From Candidatus Aminicenantota bacterium (GTDB lineage Bacteria; Acidobacteriota; Aminicenantia; UBA2199), in NCBI GenBank assembly GCA_030620255.1, contig JAUXFB010000044.1, positions 1 to 8,109 of the forward strand: a stretch of 8,109 nucleotides of DNA. Reading direction: 5' to 3'. The notes below the pieces were generated by a model. The model was given only the letters and a program-made list of their open reading frames with translations, was not told where the DNA came from and made no database searches. How positions within the stretch are numbered: position 1 is the stretch's first letter; every line of letters begins with the position of its first letter. This document shows positions 1-6,110 of the stretch, in pieces. The translations under genes were made by a program, and so were the position numbers.

Positions 1-2
1 AA

Positions 3-50
3 ATGGGTATATGAGTGTATGAGTATATGGGTGTATGGGTAGATGAGTAA
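3..50. repeat. Degenerate 8-bp tandem repeat, six units
   Basis: Six consecutive 8-base units start at 3, 11, 19, 27, 35 and 43 and fit the consensus ATGRGTRT. The first five units fit with at most one departure each; the last (ATGAGTAA) decays at its 3' end. The array lies close to the left edge and may continue beyond it. It is non-coding and sits downstream of the rhomboid stop codon. The units are contiguous with no spacers, so this is a microsatellite-like array rather than a CRISPR. Function unknown. Confidence 0.75.
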
Positions 51-62
51 CAAGTAAAAAGG
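46..62 (+). repeat. Left copy of direct repeat flanking the rhomboid gene
   Basis: This 17-base stretch (AGTAACAAGTAAAAAGG) matches 1717-1733 at 16 of 17 positions in the same orientation. Weaker A-rich similarity continues past both copies, interrupted by one substitution and one indel. The two copies lie 1,671 bases apart and enclose the whole rhomboid gene. The sequence is A-rich, so part of the match could be chance, but the shared non-A positions make a related repeat more likely. Confidence 0.5.
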
Positions 63-133
63 CAAAATAAAAAGGTAAAAGTAGGATCTGGGATTTGGGG
101 GTTGGGATTTAGTGAAAAAGTGAGGAACAGGGG

Positions 134-1639
134 TCAGGTCTTGAAATGCCACTTTAGCAGTGTTAACCTTTTTTTCATAGTTTCTACATTGAGAGAATCT
201 GGAAACAAATCTATAAATTGCTCATAACGAAACATTGCAGCTTCCTGGAAGTTTATTGACTCAAGTACCCTGGCTAACTGCATAAGTACTTTTTCACGTA
301 CTTCCTTTGGAACATTCTTATCATCAATAAGCATTTCCATAGCGCGAGTTGAAGTGTCGTAATCTCCCTTACGAAACAAAATCTCAGCCATGCGATACTG
401 AATATTAGCATCAATATTCCTCCAGTATTTACGAAAATATTCAACAAAAATCTCTGCTGCACGTTCATGATCTGATTTCATTAAAATCTTAATAAGCCGG
501 CAATATAAATCATATCCCTCCTCTGTTAGTCTGAGCTCGGATTTTTTCCTTGCAAGATAAAGCAAAGCAGTCTTATTCTTCGGGTTTTTTTCCAAAACGA
601 TCCTGAGCGATTTCTCCCCATTTACAAACATTTTACCTTGTTCCATGGCTTGAACACCCATTTCTGTATGCATTTCCTCAAACGCATCTTCATGAAATTT
701 TTTTAAAAGTGCCAGAAGAATACCAGAAATCATTCCAGAAATATGAGCCCAGTAGCCGATATTAGATGAGGCTCCGTGAACTTGTTGAATTCCTGCAGTT
801 AGATCTGCAACAAAGAAGATCCCTATAACGATCATTGAATTGATCCTGATTTTTAACCCAATTGGAATAAAAACGGAAAATATTCCCAGAATTGGGATGG
901 GAAATGCCATTTTTTTAAAATAGAGCCGTACCATAAACACACCCATAATCCCAGCTATAGCTCCTGAAGCTCCTATACCATGATAGATCTGGTGAATAAA
1001 TGTCCTGTAAAAAAGTACGGAGAAAAGGTTTGCTAAGATTCCAGTACCCAAGTATAAAATAATAAACCTTTTCCATCCAACACGGCGTTCAACCACCACT
1101 CCAAAAATCCACAAAAACAGCATGTTCCACCAGAGATGCTCTACACTTGCATGTAAAAATATTGAAAACAGTGGGCTCGCAAGTGAGTTGAACCGTCCTT
1201 CAATTTTTGGGAGACACATAAATAAATCATAAATATGGCTCCTGGCATACTGGGGTAAAAGCAACAATCCGTAATATATCAACACATTAACCAAAATGAT
1301 TACATATGTTATCCATATTTTTCTTGAGTATTTCCATTCCTTTTCTGTATATGCTACTGGAATAAATGTTATATAGTCTTTAATAACGTTTATAAGGCAA
1401 TCTCCGGTGTGTATGGATTTTAACCATATAAACAAAAATGCAAGCAATGGTGCAAAAAATAACAGAAAAAACCTGAGATCTGAAATATAATTTTTTAAAA
1501 GAAAGATAATAAGGAATGTAAGAACTGTTTTCAGAATAAAGCTGGTTCTTGTCCCCACATACCTCTTCTTCATATTGGGTTTGTCGGATTGATCTGAAGA
1601 ACTCTTCTGGTTTGGATCTTTTTTACTATAATCTTGCAT
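134..1639 (-). CDS. Rhomboid-family intramembrane serine protease with C-terminal TPR domain
   Basis: A 501-residue polytopic membrane protease expected to cleave substrate transmembrane helices within the inner membrane. The rhomboid core is clear: H163-x4-H168-x3-N172 in the second core helix (the oxyanion/His-Asn motif), the nucleophile in GASG (Ser225), and the partner His299 in the last core helix (AHISG). This is the Ser/His dyad arrangement of E. coli GlpG. Two extra hydrophobic segments (about 34-50 and 57-73) precede the six-helix core (about 108-312). Residues about 340-500 form helical TPR-like repeats, predicted cytosolic. Rhomboid plus TPR tail resembles Bacillus subtilis YqgP/GluP, but the substrate here is unknown. 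ATG start, with AAGGA (1644-1648) four bases upstream. It is monocistronic in view, and its G+C looks higher than that of the secretion operon. Family assignment is very secure; physiological role is not. Confidence 0.95.
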   Translation of the reverse strand: MQDYSKKDPNQKSSSDQSDKPNMKKRYVGTRTSFILKTVLTFLIIFLLKNYISDLRFFLLFFAPLLAFLFIWLKSIHTGDCLINVIKDYITFIPVAYTEKEWKYSRKIWITYVIILVNVLIYYGLLLLPQYARSHIYDLFMCLPKIEGRFNSLASPLFSIFLHASVEHLWWNMLFLWIFGVVVERRVGWKRFIILYLGTGILANLFSVLFYRTFIHQIYHGIGASGAIAGIMGVFMVRLYFKKMAFPIPILGIFSVFIPIGLKIRINSMIVIGIFFVADLTAGIQQVHGASSNIGYWAHISGMISGILLALLKKFHEDAFEEMHTEMGVQAMEQGKMFVNGEKSLRIVLEKNPKNKTALLYLARKKSELRLTEEGYDLYCRLIKILMKSDHERAAEIFVEYFRKYWRNIDANIQYRMAEILFRKGDYDTSTRAMEMLIDDKNVPKEVREKVLMQLARVLESINFQEAAMFRYEQFIDLFPDSLNVETMKKRLTLLKWHFKT

Positions 1640-1680
1640 TTTGTCCTTTTCCTCGTTGTTTTATTAAAAACATTAACAAT

Positions 1681-1702
1681 AAAGGTTGAAGTCAGCCTTT
1701 TT
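1681..1702. other. Small hairpin in the rhomboid 5' leader
   Basis: Positions 1681-1688 pair with 1693-1700 (eight pairs including one G-T wobble) around a 4-base loop, with T-rich sequence just beyond on the plus strand. On the minus strand it falls at about the predicted rhomboid transcription start and could shape the 5' end of that mRNA. On the plus strand it resembles a weak intrinsic terminator, but no plus-strand gene ends here. Confidence 0.3.
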
Positions 1703-1731
1703 ATTATAGCATTTTAAGTTACAAGTAAAAA
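1703..1731 (-). promoter_or_regulatory. Candidate sigma-70 promoter for the rhomboid gene
   Basis: On the minus strand a perfect TATAAT -10 box lies at 1703-1708. At 17-base spacing the -35 position (1726-1731) reads TTTTTA, a poor match to TTGACA. Transcription would start near 1696, leaving a leader of roughly 55 bases before the ATG at 1639. The strong -10 is directly visible; promoter function is inferred. The -35 region lies inside the right copy of the flanking direct repeat. Confidence 0.4.
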
Positions 1732-1733
1732 GG
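1717..1733 (+). repeat. Right copy of direct repeat flanking the rhomboid gene
   Basis: It matches 46-62 at 16 of 17 positions in direct orientation, the only mismatch being T at 1720 against A at 49. This copy sits upstream of the rhomboid gene and overlaps its predicted -35 region. Either a dispersed intergenic repeat or the footprint of a duplication or insertion would explain the pair. Confidence 0.5.
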
Positions 1734-1751
1734 GAAAAATAAAGTGGTTAG

Positions 1752-1910
1752 AGGTCAGAGGACTTGACAGGTCAGAGGTAAACTCAAACTTATACTTAAA
1801 CTGATAAAGAAAATACTATTCAACCAGTCAACTATTAGTCCATTCAACTAAGTCTTAGCATTCAGTATTCAGTTTTTTTTTAGATCCTACTTCCTATCTC
1901 CCACAACTTC
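1752..1910. repeat. Intergenic segment of short direct and tandem repeats
   Basis: This non-coding stretch is a mosaic of short repeats. AGGTCAGAGG occurs at 1752-1761 and 1769-1778. ATTCAGT is tandemly duplicated at 1860-1866 and 1867-1873. Related CAACTA/AGTC words recur between about 1821 and 1855. AGATCCTAC at 1882-1890 is the exact reverse complement of GTAGGATCT at 81-89, on the other side of the rhomboid gene. No coding potential is apparent. Such degenerate heptamer-like intergenic repeats occur in many bacterial genomes; their role is unclear. Confidence 0.5.
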
Positions 1911-1969
1911 AATAACGAAAAACATCTTACAGATACAGCATATTTAGTCCATAATTCATAAAATATAAT

Positions 1970-2026
1970 AAAAAAAAACCAAAATCTCTTAAAAAAATGC
2001 GAAAATAATAAAAAAAGTCCAAAAAA
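1970..2026. promoter_or_regulatory. Helically phased A-tracts (curved DNA) upstream of the HU promoter
   Basis: Six A-tracts lie at 1970-1978, 1981-1984, 1991-1997, 2002-2005, 2010-2016 and 2021-2026. Their centres are spaced about 8.5, 11.5, 9.5, 9.5 and 10.5 bases, close to one helical turn. Phased A-tracts of this kind produce intrinsic curvature. The block ends 12 bases before the HU -35 box, where it could act as an UP-like element or as a binding site for a nucleoid protein, possibly HU itself. The phasing is seen directly; the regulatory role is inferred. Confidence 0.55.
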
Positions 2027-2038
2027 TCAAATTATAGC

Positions 2039-2067
2039 TTGACTTTCGTTTTTTTTTCAAATAGAAT
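2039..2067 (+). promoter_or_regulatory. Near-consensus sigma-70 promoter of the HU gene
   Basis: The -35 box TTGACT (2039-2044) and -10 box TAGAAT (2062-2067) are separated by exactly 17 bases, each differing from consensus at one position. The expected start site is near 2074, so the mRNA would begin essentially at the Shine-Dalgarno sequence, about 10 bases before the ATG. The phased A-tracts lie just upstream. Confidence 0.75.
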
Positions 2068-2073
2068 TTTGCC

Positions 2074-2079
2074 GGAGGG
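2074..2079 (+). promoter_or_regulatory. Ribosome binding site deciding the HU start
   Basis: GGAGGG lies four bases before the ATG at 2084, a strong Shine-Dalgarno match. It fixes the start at this ATG rather than at the in-frame TTG at 2039, which is the first triplet of the -35 box. Confidence 0.8.
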
Positions 2080-2083
2080 TATA

Positions 2084-2356
2084 ATGAATAAAAATGAATT
2101 AGTCAAAGCAATTGCTGACAAAGCAAACCTCAAAGTCTCGGATACTGAAAAATTAGTCAATTCTTTTATTGACACAGTATCGGGTGAGTTGAAAAGAAAA
2201 GGTAAGGTAACTCTGGTTGGATTTGGGACATTCGGTATTTCTCACAGAAAACAGAGAATAGGCGTAAATCCTAAAACTGGAGAAAAACTTACAATTAAAG
2301 CAAAGGATGTTCCTGTATTTAAACCAGGAAAAGCCTTAAAAGAATCTATAAAATAA
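2084..2356 (+). CDS. HU/IHF-family DNA-binding protein
   Basis: A 90-residue protein, the standard length for HU, which binds and bends DNA as a dimer and compacts the nucleoid. It begins MNKNELVKAIADKA, the typical HU alpha-1 helix. It carries the family core GFGTF followed by the beta-arm signature with R-x-G-x-N-P-x-T-G, including the arm-tip proline that intercalates into DNA in this family. The C-terminal FKPGKALKESI motif is also typical. Val replaces the more common Arg or Lys before the NP of the arm. HU is favoured over IHF by overall pattern, but the two are not cleanly separable from one sequence. The gene stands alone and converges on the secretion operon. It has its own strong promoter and an upstream bent-DNA block, suggesting high and possibly autoregulated expression. 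Confidence 0.95.
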   Translation: MNKNELVKAIADKANLKVSDTEKLVNSFIDTVSGELKRKGKVTLVGFGTFGISHRKQRIGVNPKTGEKLTIKAKDVPVFKPGKALKESIK

Positions 2357-2366
2357 CATTTAAATC

Positions 2367-2479
2367 AATATTCCCTTACACTAACCTTTTGGAATATTCT
2401 TTTTAATAGTGTTATAAATTTTTGTAATTTATATTAAACAAATATGAATATTTTTAAAGGTTGTGTAAGAGGAATAATT
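2367..2479. repeat. Long imperfect inverted repeat between HU and the secretin gene
   Basis: The left arm 2367-2389 (containing CCTTACACTAACCTTT) is complementary to the right arm 2456-2479 (containing AAAGGTTGTGTAAG), with two or three single-base bulges. Inside, ATATTC at 2393-2398 can pair with GAATAT further in, extending the stem with mismatches. The core is about 66 bases of AT-rich sequence. Transcribed from either strand it could fold into a large hairpin. It could be a long 3' structure on the HU mRNA, or a relic of a small non-coding mobile element; no clear target-site duplication was seen. Confidence 0.55.
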
Positions 2480-2515
2480 GTACCCATTCTTCTTATAAGG
2501 TATCTAAAAAAATAT

Positions 2516-2539
2516 AAAGTTTAAATACAACTTTTTTTT
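2516..2539. terminator. Weak bidirectional terminator candidate between convergent genes
   Basis: AAAGTT (2516-2521) pairs with AACTTT (2529-2534) around a 7-base loop. An eight-T run follows on the plus strand, and TATATTTTTTT follows on the minus strand. It would serve both HU and the secretin operon. The stem has only one G-C pair, so on its own it should be weak; location and T-runs are the main support. Confidence 0.35.
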
Positions 2540-2543
2540 GCAA

Positions 2544-4637
2544 TTAGTAAACTTCAATTTCTACTGGGGAACTTTCAATAGTAATTTGTTTTTTATCTTT
2601 TGAATAAGCATTAATACTATTTATTGTAAATGTGTATTTACCTTTTTCCGCAAATTTTATTTTAATTCGAGCAAGTATACCGCTTTTTACAGGTTTATCT
2701 AAAAAAGAATAACCTAGATCAAAGGAGTTCCCTGAATGATTTTTTAAAATTTTCACCTTATCACTCTTAAAAAAATCTGTTCTTATTTCATCTATTACTG
2801 ATTTGTTCCCTGAAACTGACCCCCCAATTGAAAGTGATGAAATCTCTGAATTAGAATTTATTCTAATTGTAAATAAAGAATCTTTATTAATTGCAACTCT
2901 TTTTCTAGATGGAGAGATTATTAATAAATTTACATTATCTCTTCTTGATTTACTTAACTTTGGAGATGATGGACTTGCAGATGGTTTACCCGAACTTCTA
3001 ACAGTTGTATTTAAATTTTCCCATATTGGGTCTAAATCACTTCTACCTAAATCTATTTTTCTTATTACCCTTGGAGTTATAGAAAAAATAAGGTCTGTTT
3101 GCTTAATACCTTTTTCAGAACTCCCAAATAATTTCCCCAGGATTGGTATTTTTGACAGACCAGGGATCCCATTTAAAGAGCCCCTGACTTCATCTTTTAT
3201 AAAGCCTCCGATTATATTTGTTTCTCCCTCTTTTAATCTAATTACACTCTCCAATTCCCTTTTACCCAGAACAGGGAATTCATTAACATATGTAGAAATA
3301 AAATTCATAATTAGTTTCATTTTTAATGTCACTTCATTATTTGCATGAATAAAAGGAGTCAATTTAATCTCTATTCCAACATTTTTATAAGTATAACTTG
3401 TTACAGGAGTATTTTGAACACCTCCTGCTGCCATAGCTTGCCATTGAGTTTGAGGTATAGGTATCTCGTCGCCTACCATAAATTTAATTTCCTGGCCATT
3501 GACTCCTCTTAAATTTGGCTTTGCTAAAATTTTATTATTATCATCAGTTTCAAGAAAATTCATTGCTATTGTTGGAATTGTCATAAAGAAGTTTAAATCA
3601 TTAATTTGATTTAAATTAATTGTTGAATTTATACTCCCATCTTCACCTTCATTTCCCATTGAAAAAGTAAGAGGATTAAGCCCAAAATCAGATCCAATTT
3701 TTCTCAACAAACTTTTGTTTATTTCAAGTATTTCAACATCAATCTCAACCTCACTATTTCCCTTATCAATCCGACTTAAAAAATTTTCAATATCCTTCAA
3801 AGTTCTATCTGAAGCTTTAATAATTACAGCATTTAGATTGGGATCATCCTGTACCATAATCTGCTGATCTCTAAAAACAGTCATAATTAGTTTCTTTGCA
3901 TCCTCTGCCTTTATATTGGATAGATAGAAAACCTTAATGCCTTTTAAATCAAAATATCTTCTTTTAAATGTAGTATTTGAATATATAAGAATAGAAGAAC
4001 TATCAACAATTCTATATCTTGCATTTGAGATCAAACATAATTGATTCAAAAGCTCATAAAACCCGATTTTTTTTATCACAATTGAATAAACAAAGTCTCT
4101 AAAATCTTTATCAAAAAGAATATTTATATTATAAGATCTACCAAAAATCTTAAATATTTTTGTAATAGGTGTACTTCTTAGATCCAAACTTATTTTCTCT
4201 TCTAAGTTAATATCTAATTTTACAGGAGATTCTATAGTAGGTTTGAATGTTTTTTGCTTTCTTACTTTTAGAGGATTCAAATAAGAGTCAAATTCATCTT
4301 TCAATTTTTTATTATTTGGGAACATATTTAAAGCAATTTTATATTGCTCAATCGCCTTATCCTTCTTGTCTCTTTCTTTAAAATTTCGTGCAAGATAAAG
4401 ATGATAATAATAGCTATTTAATTTTGCCCTAAACAGTAGTGTTTTAATCTCCATACTTTTGGGATATTTTGCTGCCAATTCTTTACAATATTCAAGCTTT
4501 TTATCATGATCTCCAATTCTATTTAAATCTGACATTCTTTTTATTTTTTTAGAATTATAAGAACAACTATTTAATAAAATAATCAATGTAAAACTCAATA
4601 TAATAAATGCAATCATATAAAATTTATTTTTAATCAT
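2544..4637 (-). CDS. Outer-membrane secretin lipoprotein (PilQ/GspD family) with TPR-like N-terminus and cohesin-like C-terminus
   Basis: A 697-residue secretin expected to form the outer-membrane channel for a pilus or secreted substrates. The N-terminus is a lipoprotein signal: basic start, hydrophobic stretch, then lipobox L22-N-S-C25, with Ser at +2, compatible with outer-membrane sorting. Residues about 35-120 look like TPR helices. An STN-type domain follows (about 148-222), then a secretin N/NolW-like domain (about 230-295) and the secretin core (about 297-525). The core includes the MVGDEIPIP strand region and the signature IPGLSKIPILGKLFG (491-505). A Ser/Pro-rich linker (about 548-568) leads to a C-terminal beta-rich module (about 570-697) resembling cohesin-type domains appended to some GspD-like proteins. 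No AMIN domain, usual in classical PilQ, was recognised. The ATG is preceded by AAGGGAG at six-base spacing and overlaps the previous gene by 8 bases. Secretin identity is secure; pilus versus type II assignment and cohesin homology are inferred. Confidence 0.92.
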   Translation of the reverse strand: MIKNKFYMIAFIILSFTLIILLNSCSYNSKKIKRMSDLNRIGDHDKKLEYCKELAAKYPKSMEIKTLLFRAKLNSYYYHLYLARNFKERDKKDKAIEQYKIALNMFPNNKKLKDEFDSYLNPLKVRKQKTFKPTIESPVKLDINLEEKISLDLRSTPITKIFKIFGRSYNINILFDKDFRDFVYSIVIKKIGFYELLNQLCLISNARYRIVDSSSILIYSNTTFKRRYFDLKGIKVFYLSNIKAEDAKKLIMTVFRDQQIMVQDDPNLNAVIIKASDRTLKDIENFLSRIDKGNSEVEIDVEILEINKSLLRKIGSDFGLNPLTFSMGNEGEDGSINSTINLNQINDLNFFMTIPTIAMNFLETDDNNKILAKPNLRGVNGQEIKFMVGDEIPIPQTQWQAMAAGGVQNTPVTSYTYKNVGIEIKLTPFIHANNEVTLKMKLIMNFISTYVNEFPVLGKRELESVIRLKEGETNIIGGFIKDEVRGSLNGIPGLSKIPILGKLFGSSEKGIKQTDLIFSITPRVIRKIDLGRSDLDPIWENLNTTVRSSGKPSASPSSPKLSKSRRDNVNLLIISPSRKRVAINKDSLFTIRINSNSEISSLSIGGSVSGNKSVIDEIRTDFFKSDKVKILKNHSGNSFDLGYSFLDKPVKSGILARIKIKFAEKGKYTFTINSINAYSKDKKQITIESSPVEIEVY

Positions 4638-5070
4638 TTTTTGCTCCCTTCAATAAAATCTTAAATTCTATGGACTCAACTTCAATCAAAAGCATTTTTT
4701 TGTTTATATTAATAATTTTAATCTTCTTCAATACTACATCCCCCTGCTTAATAATATAAAACTCTCCATTCACACTCAAAAGAGCATAAATTTGATTTCT
4801 TTTAAATACATAACCCTCAAAAAACACACTGTTCTGAATCTCTATCTCCAGGGTTTTCTTCACTTCTTCCTTCTTAACCTGAACTTTGGATTTGTGCTGT
4901 AATTTTTGAGTGACCTTTTCTACTTTTGATTTATTAGGAAAGAAAATATTTCTCTTTACATCAAAAACAGGTTGTTTCTTTTTCAATTTAGATACTCTAA
5001 TTATTTCTCCATTAAGGAAATGAAAAAAACTCAAAATAATAAGCACTAAGAGAAAAAGCTTACCTGACAA
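4630..5070 (-). CDS. PilP/GspC-like periplasmic bridging protein
   Basis: A 146-residue protein with a short basic start and a hydrophobic segment (about 5-19) that could be a membrane anchor or a cleaved signal. A lysine-rich linker follows (about 28-75), containing RNIFFP (40-45), which recalls the R-x-P-F motif before the folded part of PilP and GspC. The C-terminal region (about 76-142) has the pattern of the small beta-barrel homology domain of PilP/GspC: a glycine-containing first strand (FFEGYV), then YALLSVNGEFYIIKQGDVV, then hydrophobic strands. In such machines this protein links the inner-membrane PilN/PilO platform to the secretin. The start is TTG, supported by GGAGGG five bases upstream. 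It overlaps the PilO-like gene by 11 bases and the secretin by 8. Assignment rests on position plus pattern because the sequence is divergent. Confidence 0.75.
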   Translation of the reverse strand: MSGKLFLLVLIILSFFHFLNGEIIRVSKLKKKQPVFDVKRNIFFPNKSKVEKVTQKLQHKSKVQVKKEEVKKTLEIEIQNSVFFEGYVFKRNQIYALLSVNGEFYIIKQGDVVLKKIKIININKKMLLIEVESIEFKILLKGAKND

Positions 5071-5578
5071 AATAACCCTCCATAGAAAACTTACCCTTTA
5101 TATTAGACTTTGTTTTGTTTAATTGAATATTCTTAAAAAAAACCATCTCTTCTCTTTTTGCAATTTCAAAAATGAATTTTTTTAAGTTTTTATATGATCC
5201 TATTAAATCAAAACTCATTGATATTTCAACCTTTCCTTTAAATAAGCTTTTTATTTTATATTCAAATCTAAATGAGTTTAAATCATTGTTTCTAAAAAAG
5301 ATTTTTAGTTCATTTTTAACATCAGAAAATTTACTGAATTCTATTAAATACTTTTTTTCAAATTTAGAATAAGTACCACCTATCTTTTCCCACTCTTTAA
5401 GAGATTTTTCTAATTTTAAAAACTTTGCTTCTCTATTTTTTAAATCATTTAATTCTGATTTAAATCTTTTTATAGAAATATTCTCAATAGAGTAGTATGT
5501 TAAAGAAAAAAGGAAAAATAATAGAGATACACAAAAAAGTCCAACTAAAACATAAGTGAAATAATTAATTTTTTTCAT
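5060..5578 (-). CDS. PilO-like inner-membrane platform protein
   Basis: A 172-residue bitopic protein: a short cytosolic start, one transmembrane helix (about 7-29), a charged helical, probably coiled-coil segment (about 35-80), and a periplasmic ferredoxin-like domain. The stretch SFDLIGSYKNLKKFIFEIAKRE (123-144), followed by a strand and a final GKFSMEGYF strand, follows the PilO pattern of a GSY turn before a helix. PilO pairs with PilN through coiled coils to position the secretin and PilP. The gene overlaps the PilN-like gene by 14 bases and the PilP-like gene by 11. I see no clear Shine-Dalgarno before its ATG, so translation probably couples to the upstream gene. GspM is the type II equivalent and cannot be excluded. 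Confidence 0.8.
   Translation of the reverse strand: MKKINYFTYVLVGLFCVSLLFFLFSLTYYSIENISIKRFKSELNDLKNREAKFLKLEKSLKEWEKIGGTYSKFEKKYLIEFSKFSDVKNELKIFFRNNDLNSFRFEYKIKSLFKGKVEISMSFDLIGSYKNLKKFIFEIAKREEMVFFKNIQLNKTKSNIKGKFSMEGYFVR
5071..5081 (-). promoter_or_regulatory. Strong RBS supporting the TTG start of the PilP-like gene
   Basis: On the minus strand GGAGGG (5076-5081) lies five bases before the TTG at 5070-5068. The only other methionine codon in this protein is deep inside the folded domain, so the TTG is the credible start. This is one of only two strong Shine-Dalgarno sites in the visible operon. Confidence 0.7.
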
Positions 5579-6107
5579 CTTTTATTATCAAAGTTAAGTT
5601 AGCTCTGTAAGCTCCATCTATCTCTTTTTCATCTTTTATATTTAAATTATATATAGAAAATCGTTTAAAAACATCAATTGATTTTGAAAAAGGGTATGCT
5701 ACAATATTTATCTGGACAAATGATTTAGAATCATTATTTATTTTAATTTCATTTATATAAACACCTTCTGGTAACAAATTTTCTAAAACATTCAGCTTGC
5801 TTAAAAAAGAAAAACTTTTTTTTGTTATTAATAAGTTTGAAAAAGCCACTTGCTTGTTCCATTTGCTTTTTATCTCATTTATCCTTCTATTATAACCCTC
5901 TGATTTATTTAAAATGTTATCCAATCTTGATTTAAACTGCTTTAATTCTGTTATTTCCTTTTGCTTTTTTTTAGTATTGTGTGATAAATTTCTGACTCCA
6001 AAAACAAAAAATGAAATCGATATTATAATAACTAGTGTAGAAAAAATTGTAAATTTGACAGGATCAATTTTTTTATCTTTTGCAATATTATATTTAATCT
6101 TTTTCAT
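5565..6107 (-). CDS. PilN-like inner-membrane platform protein
   Basis: A 180-residue bitopic protein. The cytosolic N-terminus contains YNIAKDKKIDP (6-16), a diverged form of the INLA/NL-x-x-x-P peptide by which PilN docks onto PilM. A transmembrane helix (about 20-38), a charged coiled coil (about 42-85) and a periplasmic ferredoxin-like domain (about 98-176) follow. The domain includes LENLLPEGVYINEIKIN, the helix-LPxGV-strand pattern common in PilN. It should pair with the PilO-like protein encoded next. Only three bases separate its ATG from the stop of the PilM-like gene, and no Shine-Dalgarno is obvious, pointing to reinitiation or coupling. In type II systems the equivalent is the C-terminal half of GspL. 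Confidence 0.82.
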   Translation of the reverse strand: MKKIKYNIAKDKKIDPVKFTIFSTLVIIISISFFVFGVRNLSHNTKKKQKEITELKQFKSRLDNILNKSEGYNRRINEIKSKWNKQVAFSNLLITKKSFSFLSKLNVLENLLPEGVYINEIKINNDSKSFVQINIVAYPFSKSIDVFKRFSIYNLNIKDEKEIDGAYRANLTLIIKDEKN

Positions 6108-6110
6108 TTT

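Noticed and set aside
3..50. CRISPR array
   Set aside because: Units are 8 bases, contiguous and without spacers; no cas genes are present.
90..133. Possible G-quadruplex
   Set aside because: Only three G-runs of at least three are close together (90-92, 97-101, 104-106); the fourth at 130-133 is too distant for a convincing motif.
274..468. 64-codon open frame inside the rhomboid TPR region
   Set aside because: Overlaps a clear protein in another frame and resembles no known family.
46..1890. Composite transposon or insertion sequence around the rhomboid gene
   Set aside because: No transposase, no terminal inverted repeats of typical length and no clear target-site duplication; only short direct and inverted matches are seen, so these are reported as repeats.
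2039..2083. Upstream in-frame TTG extension of the HU gene by 15 residues
   Set aside because: The TTG is the start of the -35 box and the extension spans the promoter. The ATG at 2084 has a strong RBS and gives the standard 90-residue HU.
2803..3348. 181-codon plus-strand open frame antisense to the secretin
   Set aside because: It lies wholly inside a well-supported secretin gene, has no RBS-promoter context, and its translation mirrors the conserved secretin core codons.
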